Shown: one piece after another, positions 23,265 through 34,640 of the stretch | Layout: each line of letters starts with the position of its first letter | How positions within the stretch are numbered: position 1 is the first letter of the stretch | Assembly: GCA_036346255.1 (NCBI GenBank) | Contig: CM070617.1 | Coordinates: 22,743,080-22,807,079, forward strand | DNA length: 64,000 nucleotides | Reading direction: 5' to 3' | DNA from: Ampelocalamus luodianensis | Lineage: Eukaryota; Streptophyta; Magnoliopsida; Poales; Poaceae | The notes under the pieces: generated by a model | The model's database searches: none | What the model saw: the letters and a program-made list of their open reading frames with translations, nothing else | Told to the model about the DNA's origin: nothing | Made by a program: the position numbers and the translations under genes

Positions 23265-23400
23265 ATGGCTCCTATCGCCAACCTAACTGGTGACAGAGGC
23301 ATGCTACTATTTCAAAAGGCGACAACAACCTATTTTGTAACTTTATTATTCAGATATTTATTTTTGTAATTCTATTTTAAAAAATTTAGAAAAACTTTTC

Positions 23401-25640
23401 GGAAAAGTACCGAACGCACCGGGGCGGGTCCAGATGGTGAGAATTATTTGCGGATTGAGAGGTAGGGTCGTATCCAGGGTCGACACGTCAAGTTGCCGGC
23501 TTGCTGCGGCTTTGGAGCTTCAACTTGGAAGGGATAAGAGAAGAATTCAACGTGAAGCTTGTTGGCGAATGAGGTAGAAACCTTTTGGGAGACGTCTAAT
23601 CTGGCTTGAGATAAGCAGCATGATCCCGTGGAAAGGTGCCAGTGGTTCGGATTGATTCGGGACGTTGTTTGCTCAAATCGGTTTAGTCAAACAGGCAGCA
23701 AGCCCTGGGAAGTTGTCAATTGGCCGAGCTGGGGCTTGAATCGGAACGAGTGGTGCCGGGAGAGGTGTGAGTGGCTCGAATTGACCGGAGTTTGTAAGGG
23801 CAACATACAATGTTCCTTGTAGTAGTAATCAACAAGCTTATCCTCAGTGGAATATTGGCTTGTACTTGTGTCATCCGATTGTGTGTATAAGTTCTTCTTG
23901 ACATGGAGACGGCATTCAAGATATCACTTGGACCGCCATTATCGTATAGTAAGTAATTTTGAACAGATACCACTGGGACCACTAATATCCATCAAAAATA
24001 ACAAGTTGAAACAAAATATATATTATGAAAATATATGTCATTATGAATCTAATGATCCATTTCCATGTGACCAATCTAGCTAGTTTTTATATTAATGGTC
24101 AAACCTAGAGATGTTTTACATGTACGGATTCTAGAACAGCTTGTATTTGCAATTGAAGGTAGTTTGTATTTTGGGAGGTGCTCCAGTGCTCTCTCTAAAA
24201 ATGAAGATCGCAAATTTTACAGCAAATCAACGACTTGATTTGTAACTGCCCATTACTACATTAGGACCATTACTAAGCATTGCGCATCCAAGATCTATGA
24301 AATTTAGCTCCCCTTGGTGGTGGTTAACCGGTTATTGGCTAACAATCTTGTGGCGGGGCGTCAGCAGCAGAGCATACTGTGATGCCGTGGTGTTTTTTTT
24401 GGATTGTCTATTCGTGTGATGACTGAAATTTTATTAAATATAAGTTACATGTTTTATTCATTGGATCAATATCTAATCATATGACACATTAATCTTTACA
24501 TAAATCCAATAATCACAACAATTGACTTAAACTTAAGAAAATCTCAGCCGACTTACAAATAGCAAATCCAATTTTTTTTTTTTTTTGCAATTGTCACGAC
24601 AGTTCTTTCGAATGATTTTAACATCACTCGCAGACGTTCAAACTTAAGCGTTGGACGAGTCCTGGAAAGTCGTATAAATATAAAGTACTTTACAAAACCT
24701 GATAAAGGATCATACGTGAACAAAAAATCATGTAAAACAGGACATCAAATTTGTTGACCTTAGAACATTGTATGAACTCTTGAGTATCCAAACTTAGACA
24801 TCTCTTGTTACTTTTCTTCCTTTTTTTTGAGAGAGAGAGAGAGAGAGGAAGGCATGTCTAGTTACTGGCTTACTACACGGCAACACGACGCAGGCACCTT
24901 TCAATGCGAACCTCCTCAAGTTGCGACTCTCGCCAACGCACACTTATTCACAGCCTTACGTTCAGGAAGAGGGGTCCAATAAAAGTCCAAACTACGAAGT
25001 TTTGACCTGTAAAAATCCAAACTTGGACAATATCTACTTACTGGGTCATGCCAACACGCCGGCCCGCGGCCACCTTCTGCTATATCTGACTGGGCCGAGT
25101 CGAACAGAATGGGCCCCCGCAACGCCAGATGGACCAGGCTGCTGATGAGACCAGAATCCAATCCGTCCTAACTCGGAGACTCCAAGCCCACGAGCCGAAC
25201 AACACACAAACGCACGTGGCACGTACACACAAAAGCAGTAACAAATCCAGCCACCGACCACGACTCGCGCACATTCACGTTCCCCGGCCCAGATCTGACA
25301 GCCCGAGAGGAGACGAAAAAAGAAGCTCCAGCGACGAGCCGGCCGTTGCCAATTCACTCGCGGGCTGAATTTGGCGTGTTTTTTTTAAAATAATAATAAT
25401 AATAGCGAAACTAACCTTAATTCTAGTAAAAATAGCATCCAGCAGGTTAGAAGGCTACGTCCAACGGAACTCACGTACTGCGAATCCTTACTTCCGCGGT
25501 TCCCATTCCTTCTGCGGTTTCAGTCCGTGGTGCGCCAGTTCCGTGAACTGGGAGTACGGTATCTACGTAACACTTCTAATCTGCCGTGGTGACAAAACAA
25601 AAATTACTTTTACCGTTACAATTAAAAAAACGTAACAATA
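23401..25640. other. Intergenic DNA upstream of the Rab gene, with one MITE
   Basis: AT-rich, no gene recognised apart from the MITE at 24401-24570. GC content rises from about 25040 toward the Rab gene 5' end, and a pyrimidine-rich leader-like stretch lies at 25640-25760. Confidence 0.4.
24401..24570. mobile_element. 170-bp MITE, copy 1 of a two-copy family in this window
   Basis: Matches 40541-40710 along its length. Shared phrases include GACTGAAATTTTATTAAA, ATCAATATCTAATCATATGA and ACAATTGACTTAAACTTAA. The ends are imperfect inverted repeats (GGATTGTCTATTCGT / GGATTTGCTATTTGT). T-rich flanks (TGTTTTTTTT and ATTTTTTTTT) probably represent the target duplication. Confidence 0.8.
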
Positions 25641-25898
25641 ACCAACACTCCACTCGCCAAGCCAAGCCAAGCCAGCTCAGCACGAGACGAGATCCTCCTG
25701 CTTCCTCCTCCCCTCCCCTCGTGGTCGTGGTCACTCCCTCGGATCTGCCCCCACCTTTTCAAATCCCAACACAAAGGAAACTTCCTTCCCGTTTTGACGA
25801 ACGAACAGCGTCGCGTTTTGGTGCGAAGGAGATTTGCCTCCAGATTCGTTTGAGGGGGAGGGAGCGAGGTGGGGAAGAGAGGCGGAGGAGATCAGCAG

Positions 25899-28210
25899 AT
25901 GGCGCACCGGGTGGACAACGAGTACGACTACCTCTTCAAGACCGTGCTCATCGGCGACTCCGGCGTCGGTAAGTCCAACATCCTCTCCCGCTTCACCCGC
26001 AACGAGTTCTTCCTCGAGTCCAAGTCCACCATCGGCGTCGAGTTCGCCACCCGAACCATCCAGGTACGCAACGCGCGCCGATCTGATCGCGTCGCTAGTT
26101 TTTCTTTGGGATTCATGGTTGGTTCCCATGTGGTACAATTACAATTGCGCGTCACCGTCCTGTGACCCTGCGATGGATTGCGGGTTAGGCTACTGAACAG
26201 GGGCTTTGTTTGACGTGATGTGCGAGACTGTGAGCACTGCGTGCTGAATTTTACGCCTCGTGTCGCCGTCTCCTGTGTTGGGACTGGGGATCTTGGATGA
26301 ATGATTGTGCGGACGACGGCCGGGGCTCGTAGGACGGATGATGTTTTTGTTGGTAGCATGCCTGCGCTGACAATGACATGCAACACATTTTTGTTTAGTT
26401 GCACGACGGACACACGATAATGCCGTAAAATTTGTAAATAAAAAAGTAAATGTTGCTGTAGGTTCTCTTCAGTTCCTTCTGCATTTGTGGCAGTATTAGG
26501 TTAGATTGTTAAAGAGTTCCTATCCATTGTGGCCACGATTTCGTTTTTCCTTTTAAAGCGGGTAGTAGATCATGTCCCAAGTACAACATTGTTAAGAAAT
26601 TTAAAGGTGACTGTACCATTAGTACTTGTTGATCGTACTGTTACTATCATGTTGGTGCTGCATTGGAAGGGAAAAATAATTTTAGTTGGACAGACCGACG
26701 TCCCACCATATATGTCAGAGCAGAGTTGGTGTCCACAACCTGTTGGATTCATAAGCCTCGTGCCATTTAGTAGCATTGCTGGTGTAACCTAGATTGATTG
26801 GTAGGACCCTTTCTCCTTATGTTTGGCTTGTACTCATGCACTGAGCAATGAATTGCTGTTAGATTTGTTGCATACTAATTCTGTCCAGTGACCAACTTAC
26901 CATAAGGATGGAAATGACCTTTTTTCTCATCGTTCGTTGGTTTTATTGAACAATGAACTATTGCTAAGCTCTATTTTTACTGATCCTTGTTACAAGTATA
27001 TCCACATGTTTTTATTGGCCAGGGCATTTCATTGCCTGGGTTTAAAAACAGGAAGTTCGGTAAAAAGAAAAGAACAATGATAGGTAGATTTTTCTGTTTC
27101 ATGGAGCTCGACTTGTCAATCAAGATTCAGTAATCTGCAGTGTATTGAGATTTGTAACCATTCCCATAATAAGTGCTGGTGAAGATATCCTGCGAGATTT
27201 GCAATTACTTGTAACTGAATTTGACTTTTCGATGTGTACATTTATGGTAAGGTAGTTAACTTCGGGTTGTTCTGCCCTTGAATTCTCAAGGGTAAGTAGC
27301 TTGTATTTGCAAACGCTGCAGTCTGCAACATCCAACCATATCGTCAGATTTATAATAGACGTGAAGATCCATTTTTTTAATCATATGGTTCTCTTCGTTT
27401 GTTCATTACTGATTGTGTGGCTAGGTAGCTTAAGCTGATGTAGCAGCAGACTGTTGCGTTGCCTGTTTCTCACAGGATAAGCTTTGCACTTGGTTTATCC
27501 TTCAACTGCGGATCTCCCAGTGCTCAAACCACACAAAAATGTCGTTGTTCTTAGCAACCTGTATGCATAGAGAGATTATCGCCTTGTAACAAGCATGCAA
27601 AAAGGTTTTTTACGGATCATAGAGTTGGAATAGTATTCCTTTCTTATTATTGTTCTATACTTCTGATAACGCCATATTTTTCTGCAGTGCAGCTCAGCAA
27701 ACGTTTATTTTTGTTTTGAGACAGATAGACGGAAAGACTGTCAAGGCACAGATATGGGACACGGCTGGTCAGGAGAGATACCGTGCAATCACTAGTGCTT
27801 ATTACAGGGGTGCGGTTGGAGCACTCCTAGTCTATGACATAACAAAGAAGCAGACCTTCGACAATGTTCAGAGGTGGCTCCGAGAGCTCCGGGATCATGC
27901 AGATGCCAACATTGTTGTCATGATGGTCGGAAACAAGTCAGACCTCAACCACTTAAGATCCGTCCCCGAGGAAGACGGCCAAGCATTTTCTGAGAAGGAA
28001 GGTCTTTCCTTCCTTGAGACATCTGCACTGGAGGCAGTCAATGTGGAGAAGGCATTCCATACCGTATTGAGTGAAATTCACCAGACTGTAAGCAAGAAGG
28101 CACTTGCTGCGCAGGAGTCTGCAGCTACGAATGGGCGTTCTATGCAAGGAACTACTATTAACGTGGCTGAACCATCCAGCAACACAAAAGGTTCTTGCTG
28201 TTCCAGCTAA
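25899..28210 (+). CDS. Rab11/RABA2-type small GTPase (two exons, 216 aa)
   Basis: Exon 1 is 25899-26063 (55 codons, donor CAG|GTACGC) and exon 2 is 27725-28210 (acceptor ACAG|ATAGAC), giving 216 residues, normal for a RABA protein. The ATG sits in a GC-rich leader and opens with MAHRVDNEYDYLF, typical of the RABA2 branch. Motifs: P-loop GDSGVGKS (19-26), switch II WDTAGQERYR (66-75), NKSD (125-128), TSALE, and a C-terminal CC pair (GSCCSS) for geranylgeranylation. RABA GTPases cycle between GDP and GTP and direct traffic at the trans-Golgi network/early endosome, including delivery to the plasma membrane and cell plate. The single 1.66-kb intron falls before switch II, a common RABA position. 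All catalytic motifs are present and I see no lesion. Confidence 0.95.
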
Positions 28211-28416
28211 AGAACTGCTTCCAATGGAAGAGATCTTTTCATACCTTCTCATACCGAAGCCCATGGCCGGAATTTTTTTAGCACAAGGAACATGTCTACC
28301 ATACTCTACAACCTGCCTGAATCAAAGCATTTTCCTTTTGTATTTATTATTTAACTTATTATGGAGCTTGGTTGTACAATTGGAGGAATCGAAGAACGTG
28401 CTGTGCTCTGTAACAC

Positions 28417-28893
28417 TAATTCTTTTCCTGATAACAATAGTTATTTCCAGTATCATTTTGCCTTCGAATTCCATCGTAATGGAACAATAGTCATTTCATT
28501 GCTATTCAGTACACTGATGTGTTGATCCAGCAACATGACAGCGAGTAAAGCAGAGCACGACTGACGATGGGTACATGTGATACGTACATTGTCCCGTCTT
28601 GACGTGCTGTACTGCTGTTAGATGGGTAGTTCAGGAGCCTAGTAGAGGCTAGGATAATTCTTTTCCTGATAACAATAATTATTTCCGGTATCATTTTGCC
28701 TTCGAATTCCATCGTAATGGAACAATAGTCATTTCATTGCTATTCGGTACACTGATGTATTGATCCAGCAACATGACAGCGAGTAAAGCAGAGAACGACT
28801 GACGATGGGTACATGTGATACGTACATTGTCCCGTCTTGACGTGGTGTACTGCTGTTAGATGGGTAGTTTAGAAGCCTAGTAGAGGCTAGGAT
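28417..28893. repeat. 238-bp tandem duplication downstream of the Rab gene
   Basis: 28417-28654 and 28655-28893 are near-identical at a constant offset of 238 bp; both begin TAATTCTTTTCCTGATAACA and end GAGGCTAGGATAA. They lie about 200 bp past the Rab stop and may overlap its 3' UTR. Confidence 0.92.
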
Positions 28894-29014
28894 AACTTAC
28901 AAGCTGCAACTTTGGATATCTATACTTCACCATTGCTCCAGTGTTTGATAGCTGCAACTTTGGATACATTGATATACTTCAACCGCATCTGCAGTGCTCG
29001 CCTGTCTGGCGAAG

Positions 29015-29128
29015 AAAGTTGATTAGAGTTGTCGTGGTTTTCTGTTCAGAATTTTGTTGCGAACTGAAACTAAAGTTGATTAGAGTTGTCCTGGTTTTCT
29101 GTTCAGAATTTTGTTGCGAACTGAAACT
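29015..29128. repeat. 57-bp tandem duplication
   Basis: 29015-29071 and 29072-29128 differ at about one base (GTCGTGG versus GTCCTGG). A further 47-bp step repeat of CTCCTCGGATTCATTGATGC starts at 29167 and 29214. Confidence 0.9.
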
Positions 29129-29250
29129 ACCCGTTCGTCCCACTGTTTCATCAAGCTGAACTTTCTCTCCTCGGATTCATTGATGCCTCCATTAGTCCAG
29201 GTGCTACGTTTCCCTCCTCGGATTCATTGATGCCTCTAGTAGTCTTGGAT

Positions 29251-29868
29251 TTAGTAAGCTTTAAGATCAGGCTCCTCTGTTCATTGACATGTATGCCATT
29301 CATGAGTCCCCGCCGTGTTATAGCGGACTTCACATCAGCTGATGGCCTCCCCGCACCCACCTGCAAAATAATCTATCTGCACTGCAGCCATCCTCCATCG
29401 AGGTGTTCTACTCGACGCCATGCTCTCTGCTCCATTCGTTTGCGCGGTTGTTCACGCTTCGTTCTTGGATTGGATATGCAGATGTGACCATGAGTAACTG
29501 CTTCGTGGCCTACCACGCTGCCGACCTCTACTGATTCATCCTGCCTGCGCCTGCACCCCCCGTAGTAACAAAAGCAAAACCAGGAGTCAGGAGAGTTGCT
29601 CTTGTTGCGTAGGTAGGCACAAAGGGGATAAGAACAACTAAAACTATAGGTAATTTAATGATATTGTGCCACGAGTTATCGGTTTATTGGCCTTTTTTCA
29701 ATGGAACAGCAAATATAGCCATCTTGTGTCCAAAATGACAAAAATGGTATTTCTACCGCACTTCTCGTGCGCGGCAGGTCACCTGTCACGCTCCCAGCCC
29801 GCGACAGGAACGTGCCTTCCCGCGGTGCCTATATGTGCATGACATCCTGCCCTGGACCAGGAGCGTGG
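29251..29868. other. Intergenic sequence between duplications and hAT element
   Basis: No gene recognised. 29690-29760 resembles, in inverted orientation, sequence to the right of the hAT element (about 30990-31060), so the hAT may have landed in an older foldback repeat. Confidence 0.3.
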
Positions 29869-29876
29869 GCAGGTGG

Positions 29877-30939
29877 CAGTGGCGGAGCCAAGATTTTGTC
29901 GATGGGGGTGCAAAACCGGTCAACCGGCGGCGACGGCGCACGGCAGTGAGCACACATAGCGGCCGACGGCCATAGGCCGAGCCGGCCATAGGGGGGCTGA
30001 GAGCGCGCGGGCGCGGCGGCTCGCACTCGTAGGGAGGCCGCCGGCGGTGCGGGCCGTGACCGCGTGACGCAGCAAGGGGCGACCACCGCCGGCACTAGGC
30101 GAGGGGCGGGCGAGCGGCGAGGCAGCGCCGGCGCGGCGAGAACCGACGCCGGCGCGTCAAATCTGAGCAGCATGAGTCGCGTGGACGCAGAGGCGGCACC
30201 GCACCGGCGAGGCCGAGGGGGGCGGCCGGCGGCGGCGCCGGCGCCGCGGCGGGAGGCGAAGCGCGAGCAAATCATATAACATATTAACATCAGACATCAG
30301 TACTACATCACCCATTTGGCCATTTCCCAATTCCCATTCTGTCATTCACAATCACAGATTCATAGAGGCACAGAGCACTAAGTCTAAGCACTAACCAAAG
30401 CACAGGAGACTGGAGAGGGAGCGGACGGCGGCCGGCCACCGGCGGCCGGAGGCCGAGCCGGTCGTAGGCGGGCGGAGGCGCGCGCGCGCGCGCATGAGGA
30501 GGCTACAAGGCGATCGGCGAGAGGCTGCAAGGGTGGGGCGAGGGCAACGCCAAGGGCGCCGGCGGGAGGCCGGAGGCGACCGACGCCGCGCGCCGTCGAG
30601 TCGAGAGAAGCAGCCGGCGGCGTCCCGCGTCTGGGCGTCAGATCTGGAGAGTGGCTGAGTGAAAGAGAGAAATGGGGAATTGGGGAATTGGGGAGAGAGA
30701 TTAGAGGAGAAGCAGTCGGCAATGGCCAATGGCTAATGGGCTTGCGACTCTGGACTTGGGCTGAATAAGAAATGGGGTCATTGGGGTGGGCTGCCGAGCT
30801 ATGTTAAGAACATGTAATCATGTATATTAATATGGGTAGTATATACTTTATGTATTAAGAGGGGTATATATCAGTTTTTTGTGCAAAAATTTTGGGTGTA
30901 CGACTGTACCCCCATGCACCTACTGTAGCTCCGCCCCTG
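29877..30939. mobile_element. Non-autonomous hAT element, 1063 bp
   Basis: The 8-bp duplicate GCAGGTGG flanks it exactly (29869-29876 and 30940-30947), the hAT signature length. The inverted ends are CAGTGGCGGAGC at the left and, complemented, CAGGGGCGGAGC at the right. The interior is GC-rich with two partly similar blocks (about 29940-30260 and 30415-30630), and no transposase domain is present. Confidence 0.88.
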
Positions 30940-30947
30940 GCAGGTGG

Positions 30948-33900
30948 CTTCGGCGGACTGGAAGTACGATAGAAGACACGTGTCGTATGATTGACCTGTC
31001 ACGGTGCTATTTTTATCATTTGGATCGCGAAGAGATTACATGTGTTATTTCCTTTCAAAAGGAATCCAGGCAACTCAATGCCACTAGCCTCATTAGTAAC
31101 ACAAGGAGATACAGGTTGTTTCATTGCAGTTTTCAGTAGTACACCTTCTGCAACTATTTTCAGTACTAGTTTTTAGTAGTGGGTACCTTTCGCTGATGTT
31201 GGAGTTGCCGTCAATTAATGGCCCGCCATGGTTTAGCAACTAGGGCCGAAGGGTGGACTGGGCCATTCCACGCTTTGCCATCATATGTTGATTGGATCAT
31301 TCGAACCATACGCTTCACCATTTATTTTCTATTTTCCCAAGAGAGATAGATCATTTACTATGAACATGTTATTGGGGCCTTACAGGGAATTTTTAAGCCA
31401 TGTCCTTGATCAGCAGCACCCATCTTAACCTTTTTGCACAGTTTTTTCCTTTAAGGTATGGTGTGTCTACCTACCGCTCTGTCATACGCATGCTTATATC
31501 AATTTTCAGGGTGTTCTATAGGGACAATTTCTGTAACTTGGTATAGCATGCACTCGCATCATGTCATAGCTACTACTGCTTCGCTCTGCAATCGTAGTGG
31601 GGGACGTTCTCTTTTAATTATCCAGATACCACATCAATCACTAGATCTTGCACCAGATACTAGAGTGCCTACACATCCTTAGCATTAGGCGTAGCACGCA
31701 TGTCCAGTATCATCACCGAACCCTACCTGACGTAGTACGCATCGTCGCATTATAGAATTATAGGAGCACACGGGCTGATCGATCCGATCAGCGATCACCG
31801 GCCAGTTTTAAATTCCAAGAAAAGGCATGTACGCCCATGCCGGCCGGCCGGCGGCCAAACCCGGGGGCCACCCCGGTGATTATCCAGACATGTCATACAC
31901 CAAGATATATGAACCGAAAAGCCTATCGAGAAAGAAGAGAAGAGAAGAGAAAAAGGTTGAACTAGAAAGTGTTTCAAGTATCCATGCGATGTATGTAAAG
32001 TTATTACACCTAACGTCGACTGTAGCAGTAGCAGTTATGCTCGCCGTTGGTATGGCACGCCTACTGTTCGTGTAACGTGTGAACCATCACAGAAAAGATG
32101 CTACTACGCCAGCGATCGATATGTGAGCCCATGACGCTGCGTTACACGACCAAAATGCTCGGAGTCCTCAGGGCCGTCACCCTCGCTGTTGCTACAGCTA
32201 CACCATATTAGATTAGCATAGCTCTGTCTCCCTCTCTCGACGAAGTCAAGGGACCCATGCGTGCGTGCAGATGGGTGCTGTAGTGCATTGATTAGACTTG
32301 GGTTCTCGAACGGCGTCTCGCGGCAGCTTAATCGGCTCCGTGTATGCATATGGGCATATGGCTTTAAGTTGAGGCACTGGGCAGAAGACAAAGCTTAAAT
32401 GCATTGCTTGCAGGCTGCAGTTGCAGACAGCACGTAATGTGGTAGGTCACCGATGCAACGTGTTAACGCCTCGAGCGGCAGCTAGCTTCAGGCACACATA
32501 GTGGGCAACACGATACACTTGCATGCGTTCCGTGTCCTGCATGCCTCGCATTGCATGATGCATATTAATCAAGCTAGCTTGTTTGCAACAGAGAGCAAGG
32601 TGTCAAATCATCGATCTAATGACGAGGGGATGATGAGGCAGGAGTAAGGCAGTAAGCAAAGAGATCTCCGGCTTGTACTTCACGTTACCCACGTACTCCT
32701 GCCGTTGCGTGTCAATCACAAATGCTACCACTGCGCTGGCTCCTGGCCGGCCGGGTGGCCAGGGGCGGCCTACGTACGTACGTACGTATATCTCGTCTGA
32801 TCTGAGAGGGTTCAGACCTCAGATACGCTTTGTGCTTTGAATGCTAGTGGTGCCTGACAACCACGGGAGTCGGGAGCTAGAGTAGCTATGCTAGAACGGG
32901 GTACGTACGTACATGGACGCCTGGACGGGACTGTGATTAGCCAGCCTCCTTAAAGAGATAAGGAACCAAACAGATACGTACAATGTCATGCGTCCATCAG
33001 TAAGAAAAGAGAGAAAGAAACGGTGCAGCTAGCTGGTTCAGTGATTCCTCTGATTTGACCTCAGTGTCGTTGCTAACTAGGAGTATCATTCTACGGCCTC
33101 TCTCTCGCCAGCTCGAGTAGTACTAGCAGGGGTAGTAATTTTCTACTACGTACTCATTTCTTGCAGACTACGAGAAGCAGGCATATCACGCACGTCAAAA
33201 GGAAAACTACAGTTTACGCATCATCGTATGCGTTAGCTCTGACGACCACGTCAGACATACATGTAAGACCAGTTAACTCCAACGGGTGTCAAATAGTACC
33301 ATTCGATTACTCCCACCTGACAAACAACTCGTTTTTTCTTTCCAGTAGTCCACTTGTATGTTTAATCCGGAAAGTACGAAAAAGCTGAATGGACTGGGAC
33401 CATTTTAAATGCAAATTAAATACCGTGGTTGGATGGGGAACATTCGTGGGCACTTCTTCGATCGAAAAAGAGAGAGATCATGGTTATGATCATTTCGTAA
33501 GCTAGCATTATACAGTGGTCGTTTAGTACGGTGACTGTATACTAATCTACAGATATTTTGAGAGGTGCGGTAGAAATTTAGATGAATCCCAATAGGATTA
33601 AGACTCATACTTCTCTTTACAGTGTTTATTTCTACTTTACTTTAAAGGATGACTATATAAAGCTATGATGTGTGGCCATAAAAACCCAAGTAAGAAGAAT
33701 AAACCAAACTATAAGTGATGAGAACAACCTAGCACATGTACATCTTCTCCATCTCAAACTGCTGAATTAAAGTTGTGTGCACTTTAGTGCATGTAGACTC
33801 GACCGCCATATAAAGATGAGATGAATAATTCCACATCAAACATGACACCGACGGATGTCATTGCTTATGTGATGCAAATACTTAGACAAGAAGTAATGAG

Positions 33901-34289
33901 TGGTAAAAGTTGAACTTTACACTTGAATTGAATTATAACTCTAGTTCCAAACAATCTACCATGTGGACATCGTATAACACACACATTGTCCCAAATACAA
34001 CTCCAATACCAATTGGACCAATCACTAGAGCTAGAACAAAGCAAAAATCAACATGTAGCTCATTTGAGGAAAAGATTCACCTCTTTTATGCGTCCTTAGA
34101 TTCGAGGAAAGGACAATGGATGAAAAAGAAGCATCAGAGACATGAGAAGTTATGTCATCATAACCACAGAAGATCATCATGACATGATGTAAGCGCACAT
34201 GTCATCATATCCACAAGAAGATCGTGTAACCACAGAAGATCATCAAGAATATAATGTAAGCGCATATGTCATCACCATATTGTAGCAAC
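30948..34289. other. Long intergenic region upstream of the BELL gene, part 1
   Basis: No coding gene recognised. Short simple repeats occur: TACG runs at 32770-32790 and 32899-32912. A short direct repeat with ACAGAAGATCATCA starts near 34166 and 34230. Confidence 0.4.
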
Positions 34290-34640
34290 CGGCCAACTAT
34301 AGCTCGGGTACTATAGCATCGACCTAAAAACCTATATAAGGAGGGGCACCCCTCCATGTAAAGGTAGAGTTTGAAATTTGAGAAATAGAACACTTGTTCC
34401 TCTTTATGTGTGAGTCATTACCACTACCAATTAGGATTGGGTATTATTTCTGAATTACCACTCCGTTGTTCTTGTGATTCCTTGGGATTGCTTGAACGTA
34501 TTTGCTCCACGATAGCGAGTAGACGAAGGGCGTAACGTGTGGTTGAGTAATTTGGGTGCTGCAGGTTGCCGTATAGAGACGGTGGTTGGCAGCATCAATT
34601 GCTAGGTTGCACGGGTGTCAGGCCTGGGAACGAAGGGTCC
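34290..34640 (+). mobile_element. Possible LTR remnant with TATA box
   Basis: CCTATATAAGGAGGGGCACC near 34331, followed by GGGGCACCCCTCC-type leader sequence and then pyrimidine-rich DNA, looks like the promoter/R part of a copia-type LTR. No partner LTR or target duplication was found. Confidence 0.3.

Larger units (their letters stand above)
20285..23400. mobile_element. About 3.1-kb element with imperfect ~120-bp inverted ends
   Basis: The sequence near 20285-20405 (AAATAGAAGTACAAAAATAA ... GTTGTCG ... CTCCTGTCGCCAA) recurs as an imperfect reverse complement near 23265-23400 (GGCGACAACAACC ... TTTTTGTAATTCTATTTTAA). Between them lie a decayed minus-strand coding fragment and a minisatellite. 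I could not define exact ends or a target duplication, so the superfamily is open (Mutator-like is one candidate). Confidence 0.5.
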
